From the NCBI GenBank assembly GCA_046349615.1, contig JAXMBZ010000002.1:372001-436000 (forward strand): a stretch of DNA of 64,000 nt, given 5' to 3'. Below, in pieces: positions 36,835-46,032 of this stretch (position 1 is its first letter; every line of letters begins with the position of its first letter). The stretch is from JADJNY01 sp046349615 (GTDB lineage Bacteria; Planctomycetota; UBA1135; GCA-002686595). Below the pieces are notes generated by a model that had not been told where the DNA came from, did not search any database, and was given only the letters and a program-made list of their open reading frames with translations. The position numbers were made by a program, and so were the translations under genes.

Positions 36835-37974
36835 TTGGATCTCTACTTCGACTACAACGGCTCGACCCCCGTCCATCCCGAGGTGCGCCGCCTCGCCGTC
36901 GAGCTCCTCGACCGCGACCACGGCAACGCCTCCGCCGCGCACCCCGCCGGCCGCGCCGCACGCGAGCGGATCGATCGCGCCCGAGCGGTCGTCGCGCGCG
37001 CGCTGAACGCGCGCACGGAGGAGATCTTCCTGACGTCCGGCGGCACCGAGTCGAACAACTGGGCGCTGGCGGGCTCGGTCCCGCATGGTGGGCGCAGACA
37101 CCTCGTCGTCAGCGCGATCGAGCACAAGTCCGTGCTCGCGACCGCGCGCGCGCTCGAGGCTTCCGGAGCCGAGCTGACCGTCGTGCCCGTCGAGCGCTCG
37201 GGAGCGGTGAGCCTCGACGCGATCGCGCGCAGCCTTCGGCCGGAGACGGCGCTGGTCTCGCTGATGTTCGCGAACAACGAGACCGGAGTGCTGCAGCCCG
37301 TGCACGAGGTCGGCGCGCTGTGTCGAGCGCGCGGCGTGCGCTTCCACGTCGACGCCGTGTGCGCTCTCGGGCGCGAGCCGCTCGACGTCGAGCGCCTGCA
37401 GTGCGACCTCTTGAGCCTCTCGAGCCACAAGCTCTACGCACCGAAGGGGACCGGCATCCTGTACGTGCGCGCGGGGACCGAGCTCCGTCCGTTGATCCAC
37501 GGCTGCGGACAGCAGTGCGGTGCCCGCGGAGGCACGGAGAACACCGCGGGCATCGCCGCGTTCGCACGCGCGCTCGAGTGCCTCGAGGAAGGGCGCATGC
37601 CCGCGCCCGCGGCGCTCGCGGAGCTGCGCGACGAGCTCTGGGAACGTCTGCGCGATCGGCTCCCGCGCGCGCGGCGGAACGGCGCCGGGCGCCTCTTGTG
37701 CAACACCCTCAACGTCTGCCTCCCCGGCACGCGCGCGTTCGAGGTGCAGTCCGCGCTCGGCGAGCTCGGGATCAGCGTCTCCGCCGGCGCGGCGGCCGCG
37801 ACCGCGGCGCCGTCCCACGTGCTCGTGGCGATGGGGGTGAGCGAGGACGACGCCCGCGCGAGCCTGCGCTTCAGCCTCGGCGCGGGGACGACCCGGGAGA
37901 GCCTCGCGCGGCTCGTCGACGCGCTTGCCACCGTCCTCGCTTCGTCCTCGTCCCTCGCTGCAGCCCCCCGATGA
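36835..37974 (+). CDS. NifS-like PLP enzyme lacking the catalytic cysteine
   Basis: Class V aminotransferase-fold protein of 379 aa, close to NifS/IscS in length and sequence (YFDYNGSTPVHPEV, LTSGGTESNNWA, SAIEHKSVL, FANNETGVLQPV). The PLP Lys is Lys199 in SSHKLYAPKGTG, with Asp173 for the pyridine nitrogen. The loop that should read SAGSACxSG..PSHV reads SAGAAAATAAPSHV (316-329), two residues shorter and without Cys. The usual PLP-stacking Gln after HVDA is Cys176, and the GGGQERG motif reads GCGQQCG (223-229). The start is TTG at 36835. It overlaps the dioxygenase gene by ATGA. A cysteine-sulfinate or selenocysteine lyase role fits better than sulfur-transfer desulfurase; this is inference. 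Confidence 0.85.
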   Translation: MDLYFDYNGSTPVHPEVRRLAVELLDRDHGNASAAHPAGRAARERIDRARAVVARALNARTEEIFLTSGGTESNNWALAGSVPHGGRRHLVVSAIEHKSVLATARALEASGAELTVVPVERSGAVSLDAIARSLRPETALVSLMFANNETGVLQPVHEVGALCRARGVRFHVDAVCALGREPLDVERLQCDLLSLSSHKLYAPKGTGILYVRAGTELRPLIHGCGQQCGARGGTENTAGIAAFARALECLEEGRMPAPAALAELRDELWERLRDRLPRARRNGAGRLLCNTLNVCLPGTRAFEVQSALGELGISVSAGAAAATAAPSHVLVAMGVSEDDARASLRFSLGAGTTRESLARLVDALATVLASSSSLAAAPR

Positions 37975-38519
37975 ACTCCGCTCCGATCGACGTCCTCGTC
38001 CGCGACCTCCTCGCCGAGTTCGAGCGCGACCCGCGCGGACGCCGCGCGGCCCAGTTGCTCTCCGCGTACGCGGCAGAGCACGACGACTGGCGGCGGTTCG
38101 CGCACTTCAAGCCCGACGCGTACACCCGCAACCTCGTCGCGCGGAACGCGCGCTTCGAGATGCTCGTCCTGTGCTGGAGCCCGGGGCAGCAGAGCCCGAT
38201 CCACGACCACGCCGGTCAGCACTGCTGGATGGGGATCCTCGACGGGGTCGTGGAGGAGACGCAGTTCGACTTCCCGACGACGGCGGGCGCGGGGCTGCGG
38301 GAGCGCGGCACGCGCAGCTTCACGCGCGGGAAGGTCGCGTACATCCACGACGATCTCGGGCTCCACCGGGTGCGACCCGGGCCGGGGAGCTTCGGCGTGT
38401 CGCTGCATCTCTACTCGAGGCCGATCGACACGTGCCGCGTGTTCGACCCGGCGACGGGCGCCGTGCTCGAGAAGACGTTGCTGTACCACTCCGTCGACGG
38501 CGTCGTCGGCGCCCGCTGA
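37971..38519 (+). CDS. Cysteine dioxygenase type I
   Basis: Non-haem iron cupin of 182 aa that oxidises L-cysteine to cysteine sulfinate. Fe ligands appear in SPIHDHAGQHCWMGILDG (about residues 76-93) and in GLHRV. The Cys of HDHxxxHC and the Tyr of SLHLYSRPIDTCRVFD correspond to the Cys93-Tyr157 crosslink pair of mammalian enzymes, and YTRNLVARN supplies the substrate-binding Arg. The start ATG overlaps the stop of the NifS-like gene (ATGA), so the two should be made together. The reaction product matches a substrate class of NifS-type lyases. Confidence 0.93.
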   Translation: MNSAPIDVLVRDLLAEFERDPRGRRAAQLLSAYAAEHDDWRRFAHFKPDAYTRNLVARNARFEMLVLCWSPGQQSPIHDHAGQHCWMGILDGVVEETQFDFPTTAGAGLRERGTRSFTRGKVAYIHDDLGLHRVRPGPGSFGVSLHLYSRPIDTCRVFDPATGAVLEKTLLYHSVDGVVGAR

Positions 38520-38557
38520 GCCGCGGTCTCGGACGCGCGGCGCGACGAGGGACCACG

Positions 38558-38599
38558 AAATGGAGACGCGCTCAACGCAGTGCTGAGCGCGTCGCCATT
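38558..38599 (+). terminator. Long hairpin downstream of the dioxygenase gene
   Basis: GACGCGCTCA / TGAGCGCGTC (10 bp, 9-nt loop) is extended past one A-G mismatch by AATGG / CCATT, giving 15 pairs. It starts about 40 bp after the stop. The following CTCTCGGTAG is not T-rich. Confidence 0.6.
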
Positions 38600-38785
38600 C
38601 TCTCGGTAGTTACTCCCCCTCGCCGGCGCGGGCTTGCGAGAACTCGCGCCGACGGGCCGGGATCCTGGAGGCCGCGGGAAGACCGACATGCGGATCCGGC
38701 TCGTGTAGAAACGCGGTCGCGCGCGGGAACCGCCACGCTTTCCTGCATTTTTCTGCTCGTCGTGAGCCGTTGGGCCGGGGCCGCC

Positions 38786-38814
38786 TTGACCCTGCTCGGG
38801 CGGGGGGATAGAGT
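38786..38814 (+). promoter_or_regulatory. Sigma-70-type promoter of the tRNA gene
   Basis: TTGACC (38786-38791), a 17-bp spacer and TAGAGT (38809-38814) form a near-consensus housekeeping promoter. Transcription would start around 38821, nine bases before the tRNA. This anchors TAGAGT as a genuine -10 in this genome. Confidence 0.85.
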
Positions 38815-38829
38815 CCTCGCCCCTCGTGA

Positions 38830-38906
38830 GGCGGCGTAGCTCAGCTGGTTAGAGCGTCGGAATCATAATCCGTAGGTCGGGGGTTCGAATCCCTCCGCCG
38901 CTACCA
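38830..38906 (+). tRNA. tRNA with CAT anticodon (elongator Met, or Ile2)
   Basis: A full 77-nt cloverleaf with encoded CCA. Acceptor GGCGGCG/CGCCGCT (first pair G-U), D arm GCTC..GAGC, anticodon loop ATCATAA, T arm GGGGG-TTCGAAT-CCCTC. The anticodon stem has a U-U mismatch at 27-43. CAT anticodon and lack of initiator features suggest elongator tRNA-Met; a lysidine-modified tRNA-Ile2 is the alternative. The converging hemH stop lies only seven bases downstream. Confidence 0.95.
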
Positions 38907-38913
38907 CCCCCGG

Positions 38914-39888
38914 TCAGGGCGCGCACTGCGCGCGCACGAACGAAGCGAGCGCTTCGATCCAGGCGGGGTGCGCGTTCAGCGCAGGCACGACGACGAGTTC
39001 GCGACCACCCTCGGCGCGGAATTCGTCAGCGAGTCCGATCGCGATCTCCTCGAGCGTCTCGAGGCAGTCCGCGGCGAAACCCGGGAGCACCACCGCGACC
39101 CGCTCCTTCCGTCTCGCGTGCTCCGCGAGCACGTCCTTCGTCGCGGGCCCGAGCCACTTCCCCGGCCCGAAGCGCGACTGGTAGGCGAGGGTCCACGAGC
39201 CGTCGGCGAGCCCGAGCTCGCGCGCCAGCGCCGTCGCGGTGCGCTCGCACTCCGACTGGTACGGATCGCCGCGGCGCACGTAGCTCTCGGGCAGCCCGTG
39301 GAAGCTGAACACGTGGTGGTCGATGGCACCGGTCGCATGCTCGCGTGCGCGCGTCGCGAGCGCGCGCACGTACCCGGGGTCGTCGGGGAAACTCGGCGCG
39401 GCGTGCCATCGCAGGCGCACCCGACCCGCGGCCTCGAGTTCGCGCACGCGCTCGATCGTCGTTCCGTTCGTGGTCTCGCTCCACTGCGGATAGAGCGGGA
39501 GCACGAGAGCTTCTTCGACGCCCGCGGCCTCGAGTTCGGCGAGACCGCGCTCGAGCGACGGTTCGCCGTAGCGCATGCCGAGCGCGACGCGGAAGCGGTC
39601 GCCGAGCGCGCGCGACAGCGCGGCGCGCTGTTCGATCGACCAGGCGAGGAGCGGCGAGCCGCGCTCGCTCCAGACCTTCGAGTACGCGTGCGCGCTGCGC
39701 GGTGCGCGGCGCGGGAGGATCACCCAGCGGAGCAGCGGCAGCCAGAAGAGCCGCGGCGCGCGGACGACCTTCGGGTCGGAGAGGAATTCGTCCAGGAACC
39801 GCCGCACGTCCTCGGTGGAGGGACTCGCCGGGGTTCCGAGGTTCGAGAGGAGCACGCCGTGGGGAGGGCGCCGTTCGGGATCAGCCAT
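38914..39888 (-). CDS. hemH: Ferrochelatase
   Basis: Protohaem (or coproporphyrin) ferrochelatase of 324 aa inserting Fe(II) in the last steps of haem synthesis. Family motifs are LLSNLGTPASPST at the N-terminus, LPLYPQWSETTNGT, the metal-site His in FSFHGLPESYVRRGDPY and the LAYQSRFGPGKWLGPAT / PGFAADCLETLEE blocks. Its ATG overlaps the end of the upstream lipoprotein gene by 8 bp, so it is probably translated by coupling. Confidence 0.96.
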   Translation of the reverse strand: MADPERRPPHGVLLSNLGTPASPSTEDVRRFLDEFLSDPKVVRAPRLFWLPLLRWVILPRRAPRSAHAYSKVWSERGSPLLAWSIEQRAALSRALGDRFRVALGMRYGEPSLERGLAELEAAGVEEALVLPLYPQWSETTNGTTIERVRELEAAGRVRLRWHAAPSFPDDPGYVRALATRAREHATGAIDHHVFSFHGLPESYVRRGDPYQSECERTATALARELGLADGSWTLAYQSRFGPGKWLGPATKDVLAEHARRKERVAVVLPGFAADCLETLEEIAIGLADEFRAEGGRELVVVPALNAHPAWIEALASFVRAQCAP

Positions 39889-40363
39889 CGAGCTTGATCC
39901 CTGCGTGGTACTCGCCCGTGCGTGCGGCGTCGACGCTTCCGTCGCGGTTGGTGAACTCGAACCGACCCTCGCGGTTCCCGCCGACGAACACTCCGTGCTC
40001 GGCGACGACGCCGTTCTCGTGCCAGAAGGTCCACGTGCCCGAACGCGGCGAGCTGTTCGTCGCCGGGTCGTACACGCGCTCGCCGCGCGAGCGGAGCTGT
40101 CCGTTCGGGGCGTACTGCACCCACGCCCCGACGCGATGTCCCGCCTCGAAGCGACCTTCCTCGCGCAGCTCTCCGTTCGGATACCGGAAGGTCCACGCTC
40201 CGTCGGGAGCGTTCGAGGTGAGCTCCCGGTCGCCGCGCGCTCGGACGAGGCCGTCGTCCGTCGCGAGCGTCGTCTCGCGACCGCAGCCCGCCGAGCACGC
40301 GACGAGCGCGAGGAGCGCGCTCCCGCGGTGCCTCCGCCGGCGGAGCGGGGTGGCGGGAGGCAT
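39881..40363 (-). CDS. MORN-repeat-like (YwqK-type) lipoprotein
   Basis: Lipoprotein of 160 aa. The signal ends in a lipobox (LALVACSAGCGRE). The mature part has MORN-variant/YwqK repeats: GAWTFRYPNGELREEGRFEAG, GAWVQYAPNGQLRSRGERV, GTWTFWHENGVVAEHGVF and GRFEFTNRDGS. These repeats mediate protein or lipid contacts; function unknown. It overlaps hemH and is the first gene of that pair. Confidence 0.75.
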   Translation of the reverse strand: MPPATPLRRRRHRGSALLALVACSAGCGRETTLATDDGLVRARGDRELTSNAPDGAWTFRYPNGELREEGRFEAGHRVGAWVQYAPNGQLRSRGERVYDPATNSSPRSGTWTFWHENGVVAEHGVFVGGNREGRFEFTNRDGSVDAARTGEYHAGIKLDG

Positions 40364-40651
40364 GGGACGCGGGGCGGGGGGCACGTCGGGAGGATGGCGC
40401 AGGCGGCGGGCCGCGTCCAGCGGGCTGCCGCGGCTCGAGCGGCTCCCTCGGCGGCGTGTTCGCACGGTGGCGGAGCACTCCCTTTTTTTCTTGCGAAACC
40501 GAGGACCGCTCAGCAAAAGAAGGCGCTGTCTCGGCGATCCGGTCCCCTGTCCGGCCCCCGAGAACCTCCACGACCCCCCTTCGACGAGTCCCCACCGGCG
40601 GGCTTCCTCCCCGCGCCGGACGCGCGCACCCGCCCGGCATCGAGGACCACC
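40364..40651. other. Intergenic region with T7/A7 tract
   Basis: The 288 bp between the divergent lipoprotein and acidic-protein genes contain CCCTTTTTTTCTTGCG around 40480-40495. No stable hairpin precedes it on the plus strand, so it is not a terminator; on the minus strand the A-tract could be an UP-like element. No gene is seen. Confidence 0.5.
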
Positions 40652-40918
40652 ATGCAGTTCCGCGACGCGCAGTCTTCTCCCGATTCGACGCCCGGCCCCG
40701 TCCACGACGCGCGGGTCGACCCCGAACTCGACGGACGGGTGTTCCAGGCCTCCGAGGACTTCGACGGCGACTTCGACTTCGATTTCGACCTCGACGACGA
40801 CGACGACGACGAGGACGACGACGAGGAGGAGGACGACGACGAGGACGACGAGGACGACGACGAAGAGGACCTCTTCGGCGACGACGAAGACGAAGACGAC
40901 GATGGGGACGAGGAGTGA
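40652..40918 (+). CDS. Small polyacidic protein
   Basis: An 88-aa protein. The first 35 residues are mixed (MQFRDAQSSPDSTPGPVHDA...), and residues about 36-88 are almost only Asp and Glu, with four Phe in FDGDFDFDFDLD and one LFGDD. GAGGA precedes the ATG by five bases, which supports translation. No family is recognised. Such tails can bind metal ions, basic proteins or nucleic-acid-binding proteins; the role here is not known. The codon run GAC/GAG is also a low-complexity DNA stretch, so length may vary. Confidence 0.6.
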   Translation: MQFRDAQSSPDSTPGPVHDARVDPELDGRVFQASEDFDGDFDFDFDLDDDDDDEDDDEEEDDDEDDEDDDEEDLFGDDEDEDDDGDEE

Positions 40919-41018
40919 GCGCGTCCGCGCGCCCTCCTTCCGCTCGACCCGATCCGCCCCGGCTCCGCGCCGGGGCGCGTCGTTTCCGCGCCGTCGCAGC
41001 CTGAACCGGAGGCCCTTC

Positions 41019-41663
41019 GTGCGCCCTACGCCGGCCGAACTGCGTGCGCTCGCCCGACGCGACCCGGCCCTGGGCCGTTGGCTCCGCGCGCTGCCGCGCT
41101 TCCCGGGCTTCCCCGACGAACGGAATCCGCGCCAGCGCTCGCACTGGGACGCGCTCACGAGCGCGATCGTCTACCAGCAGCTCTCGACGAAGGCCGCCAC
41201 GACGATCTGGCAGCGCGCCTCCGCGTTGACGCCCGGGGCGCGCTTTCCCTCGGCGATGGAACTGCTCGAGCTCGAGGACTCCGCTCTGCGCGGCGCGGGC
41301 CTCTCGCGTGCGAAGGTCGCGGCGCTGCGCGACCTCGCGGAGCGCGTCGCGAGCGGCGCTCTGCCGCTGCGCTCGATCGGGCGGCTCTCCGACGACGACG
41401 TCGTCGAGCGCCTCGTCGAGGTCCGCGGCATCGGCGAATGGAGCGCGCAGATGTTCCTGCTCTTCCGCTTGGGCCGGCTCGACGTGTTCGCGCCGGGCGA
41501 TCTGGGCCTCCAGGAGGGCGTGCGCCTCCTCGACGAGCGGACGGAGCGGCCGACGCCCAAGGAGCTCGAGGCCCGCGCCGAAACGTGGCGCCCGCTGCGC
41601 TCCGTCGCCTGCTGGACGCTTTGGCGCCTCGTCGAGCACGCGCGCGCGAACGAGGCGCGCTAG
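41019..41663 (+). CDS. DNA-3-methyladenine glycosylase (AlkA-type, HhH-GPD)
   Basis: Base-excision repair glycosylase of 214 aa that removes alkylated purines. The helix-hairpin-helix LVEVRGIGEWSAQMFLLFRL is followed by the catalytic Asp in VFAPGDLGLQ. The N-terminal SAIVYQQLSTKAA matches the family. It lacks the Cys4 iron-sulfur cluster of EndoIII/MutY, as expected. The GTG is chosen because GGAGG lies seven bases upstream. The stop codon TAG is also the first half of the thiC -10 hexamer. Confidence 0.9.
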   Translation: MRPTPAELRALARRDPALGRWLRALPRFPGFPDERNPRQRSHWDALTSAIVYQQLSTKAATTIWQRASALTPGARFPSAMELLELEDSALRGAGLSRAKVAALRDLAERVASGALPLRSIGRLSDDDVVERLVEVRGIGEWSAQMFLLFRLGRLDVFAPGDLGLQEGVRLLDERTERPTPKELEARAETWRPLRSVACWTLWRLVEHARANEAR

Positions 41664-41666
41664 ACT
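41661..41666 (+). promoter_or_regulatory. -10 element TAGACT of the thiC riboswitch transcript
   Basis: TAGACT overlaps the stop codon of the glycosylase gene and would start transcription near 41673, about 40 bp before the riboswitch aptamer. Confidence 0.5.
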
Positions 41667-41715
41667 CTCCCGCTCGCGCCGTGGGCGCGAGACCGCCCGG
41701 CCTCCCGAGGTCGGG

Positions 41716-41797
41716 CTCCCTGCTGGGGGCGGCGCGCGAGAGCGCGCCTGAGACGCACCCCTCGAACCTGATCCGGATCATGCCGGCGTAGGAAAAG
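41716..41797 (+). promoter_or_regulatory. TPP riboswitch (THI element)
   Basis: Conserved TPP aptamer blocks are present in order: GCTGGGGGC, CTGAGA (41748-41753), the ACCC block, GAACCTGATCCGGATCATGCC (41764 onward) and GCGTAGGAAAA. An extra GC-rich hairpin (GGCGCGCGAGAGCGCGCC) fills the variable P3 position. The 3' strand AGGAA of the closing stem lies five to six bases before the thiC GTG and doubles as the ribosome binding site, so TPP binding should block translation directly. Confidence 0.95.
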
Positions 41798-41799
41798 CT

Positions 41800-43419
<1,620 letters not shown>

Positions 43420-43538
43420 GCTCGGCGCCTCGGAGCGAAGAGCCCGCCGGGCGCTTCCTCCCTCGCTCGGAGCCGACGCTGCGCGCCGAGCCGCTGCACG
43501 CTTGAGCGCGATCGACGCGTGGGGGACGATGCCGCCCC

Positions 43539-45464
43539 ATGGCCTGGCTCGTGCTCGCGTTGCCGCTCGGGGTGTTCGTGTTCGCCGCGCGGCGCGCGGT
43601 CGCGCGGTTCCTGCTCATCGCGCTCCTGCGCACGGTGTATCGGTTGCGCGCGTTCGGCGTGGGGAACGTGCCCTCCGAGGGCGGAGCGCTGCTCGTCCCG
43701 AACCACGTCAGCATGATCGACGGGCTCTGGGTCGGGGCGGTGCTGCCGCGGCTCGTCTACTACTTGATGCACCGCGACTTCGTCCGCACGCCGGTGATCG
43801 GACGCTTCACGTTGATGATGGGCACGATCCCCGTCGCGACCGGCGACGACCCCGCGGCGAAGGCCGAGTCGCTGCGGCGCGCGGGCGCGCGGTGCGCGCA
43901 GGGCGACCTCGTCTGCATCTTCGCCGAGGGCGTGATCACGAGGAGCGGCGCGTTGATGCCGTTCATGAAGGGCCTCGAGACGATCGCGCGCTCGGGCGGC
44001 GTGCCGATCGTGCCCGTCGCGCTCGACCGCGTGTGGGGGAGCCTCTTCAGCTACTCGGGCGGCCGCTTCCTCTGGAAGCGTCCGCGCCGGCTGCCCTATC
44101 CGATCGACGTCGTGTTCGGCGCGCCGCTCCCGAGCGATTCGCCCGCGTGGCGCGTGCGCGACGCCGTCGCGGAGCTGCTCGCGCGGCACCGCGAGGCGCG
44201 CGCGGCGGAACTGCGTCCGCTCGGCTATCGCTTCGTCCGCAGCGCGCGCAAGAACGCGCGACACCCCGCGGTGATCGACGCGGACGGCGTCGTCACCACG
44301 CACGGCGAACTCCTCGGCGACGTGCTCGCGCTCCGTTCGTGGTGGCAGCGCGCGCGCGCCGCGCGCGGCGGAGCCCCGGGGGAGCGCGTCGCCGTGCTCC
44401 TCCCGCCGGGACGGTCCGGTTCGGCCGCGCGCGTCGTGCTCGCGCTCGAGCGCGAGCTCGCGCTGCCGCTCGACGCGACGTGGAGCGACGCGGAACTCGC
44501 GGCGCATGCAGGGCGCTTCGGCGCACGCGTGCTGCTCACCGACGCGCGCACGCTCGCCGCTCGCCCCGCGCTCGCGCGCGCGTTCGAGGGCGGCGCGCAC
44601 GCGGTCGAGCGCGCGCTCGAGGAACGCGACCCGCTCGATCGCGCCACGGACGGGCTCGCGCGACTCCTCCCGGGGCCGGCGCTCGCGCGCCTCGTCGACG
44701 GCGCGCCGGGCGCGGCGCACGCGACCGTCGCGACGCCGATCGGCCGCGGTTCGAGTGCGCGCGCGGTGGTGCTGACGCACGCGAACCTCGCGTCGAACGC
44801 GCAGTCGCTCGCGCAGACGTTCGGGTTCGGGCCGGAGGACCGCGTGCTCGCGACGACGGGCCTCGACGACGCGCTCGGCGAACTCGCGGCGCTCTGGCTC
44901 CCGCTCGTCACGGGCGCGGCGATCGTCGTCCCGCGCGGCGAGGACGGCGTCGAGCTCGCCGCGGCGTGCCGCGCAGGAAGCGTGACGGTGCTGCCGCTCC
45001 TCCCGCGCCAGGTGGAGGCGCTGCTCGACCGCGCGACGCGCGAGGACCTCGCGAGCGTGCGCGTCGCGTTCTGCGACGGCGCGCGCACGGACCCGAGCCT
45101 GCTCGCGCGCTGGCGCGAGCGCTTCGACGCGCCGCTCCACCCCGGTTGGGGCCGCGCGGAGCTCGCGCCCGTCGCGACGATCAGCCTGCACGACATCGAG
45201 AGCGGCAACTGGCACCACGCGGGCTCGAAGGAAGGCGCGGTCGGGCGCGCGCTCTCGGGCGTCGCGCTGCGCGTCGTCGACGGCGCGGGGAACACGCTGC
45301 CGCCCGGCGAGTGCGGGAGGCTCCTCGTGCGCGGGCCGGGTGTGATGCGCGGCTACCTCGACGACGCCGACGCGACCGCGCGCGTGCTCGTCGACGGCTG
45401 GTTCGACACGGGCGAGACGGCGCGCGTCGACAAGGACGGGTTCCTGTTCCTCCAGCGTGCGTGA
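43539..45464 (+). CDS. Lysophospholipid acyltransferase fused to truncated AMP-binding domain
   Basis: A 641-aa Aas-like fusion. The N-terminal PlsC-type acyltransferase (about 1-230) has a membrane segment, the catalytic VPNHVSMIDG (H-x4-D), IFAEGVITRSG and VPVALDRVW. Residues about 240-641 resemble an acyl-activating enzyme large subdomain (VAVLLPPG, VVLTHANLASNAQSL, GRLLVRGPGVMRGYLD, GWFDTGETARVDKDGF). The phosphate loop usually reading TSGTTGxPKG is degenerate (ATPIGRGSSARAV). The chain stops at DGFLFLQRA, so the C-terminal subdomain with the catalytic Lys (about 100 aa) is missing. Acyltransferase activity is plausible; adenylation is doubtful. Confidence 0.85.
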   Translation: MAWLVLALPLGVFVFAARRAVARFLLIALLRTVYRLRAFGVGNVPSEGGALLVPNHVSMIDGLWVGAVLPRLVYYLMHRDFVRTPVIGRFTLMMGTIPVATGDDPAAKAESLRRAGARCAQGDLVCIFAEGVITRSGALMPFMKGLETIARSGGVPIVPVALDRVWGSLFSYSGGRFLWKRPRRLPYPIDVVFGAPLPSDSPAWRVRDAVAELLARHREARAAELRPLGYRFVRSARKNARHPAVIDADGVVTTHGELLGDVLALRSWWQRARAARGGAPGERVAVLLPPGRSGSAARVVLALERELALPLDATWSDAELAAHAGRFGARVLLTDARTLAARPALARAFEGGAHAVERALEERDPLDRATDGLARLLPGPALARLVDGAPGAAHATVATPIGRGSSARAVVLTHANLASNAQSLAQTFGFGPEDRVLATTGLDDALGELAALWLPLVTGAAIVVPRGEDGVELAAACRAGSVTVLPLLPRQVEALLDRATREDLASVRVAFCDGARTDPSLLARWRERFDAPLHPGWGRAELAPVATISLHDIESGNWHHAGSKEGAVGRALSGVALRVVDGAGNTLPPGECGRLLVRGPGVMRGYLDDADATARVLVDGWFDTGETARVDKDGFLFLQRA

Positions 45465-45477
45465 GCGCGGCGGGAGC

Positions 45478-46032
45478 TCACCGCTGGGCCGTGAGCGCGC
45501 GCACCGTGCGCTGCACCTGGCGCGCGTGCCGTTCGGCGTGCAGCGCGATCAACGCGAGGAACTGGTACGTGTCGAAGCGCGTTTCGAGCGGCGAGAAGCG
45601 CGCCGACGCGAGCACGCCCGCGCCCGGCGGCATCGACGCGAGCACGACGCGACACCGTTCGCGGTCCTCGGCGAGCGCGCGGCGCGCGGCGCGCAGGTCG
45701 AGCTCGCCGCGCGGGAGCATCGCCTCGGGGGCGGCCCACGCGAACGACTCCTCCGCGAGCGCCTCGAGCCGCGCGAACGGCGGCATCACGCGCGGGAGCG
45801 GTTCGCCGCGCTCCGCGCGCTCGCGGGCCTTGCGGGCGAGCTTCCCCGCGAGCAAGAGCAGGAAGTGATCGGCGCGGTGCACGTGCTCCGCGATCTCGGC
45901 GACGCTCCACGCCTCCGGTGCGGGCCGGCGCGTCGCGAGCGCCGCGTCGACGACGAGCGCTGCGTCGAGGCGCGCGAACGCCTGCACGAGGCGCTCGTCG
46001 AGCGCGTCTTGGAACGCCGCGGGCGCCGTCAT
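45478..46032 (-). CDS. DinB-like four-helix protein
   Basis: A 184-aa protein of the DinB/YfiT superfamily. Metal-binding His residues fit the expected pattern: WSVAEIAEHVHRADHF near residue 45 and ALHAERHARQVQRT near 165. Members are Zn or Ni thiol-dependent transferases or damage-inducible proteins. The ATG overlaps the preceding stop (ATGA), so it is coupled to the exported protein gene upstream. Confidence 0.8.
   Translation of the reverse strand: MTAPAAFQDALDERLVQAFARLDAALVVDAALATRRPAPEAWSVAEIAEHVHRADHFLLLLAGKLARKARERAERGEPLPRVMPPFARLEALAEESFAWAAPEAMLPRGELDLRAARRALAEDRERCRVVLASMPPGAGVLASARFSPLETRFDTYQFLALIALHAERHARQVQRTVRALTAQR

Larger units (their letters stand above)
38520..38829. other. 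Intergenic region between dioxygenase and tRNA genes
   Basis: No supported gene in 310 bp. It holds the hairpin at 38558-38599, a T5 tract near 38749 and the tRNA promoter. Confidence 0.7.

Noticed and set aside
36835..37974. Naming the NifS-like gene iscS or nifS
   Set aside because: The catalytic Cys loop is missing and no Fe-S assembly genes are nearby, so the symbol would mislead.
40478..40496. Rho-independent terminator at the T7 tract
   Set aside because: No stable stem precedes the tract, and no plus-strand gene ends upstream.
43539..45464. Naming the fusion gene aas
   Set aside because: Half of the acyl-ACP synthetase catalytic apparatus is absent.
45465..45600. Frameshifted C-terminus of the acyl-activating domain
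   Set aside because: No frame after the stop continues with the expected hinge and lid motifs, and the minus strand is occupied by the DinB-like gene.
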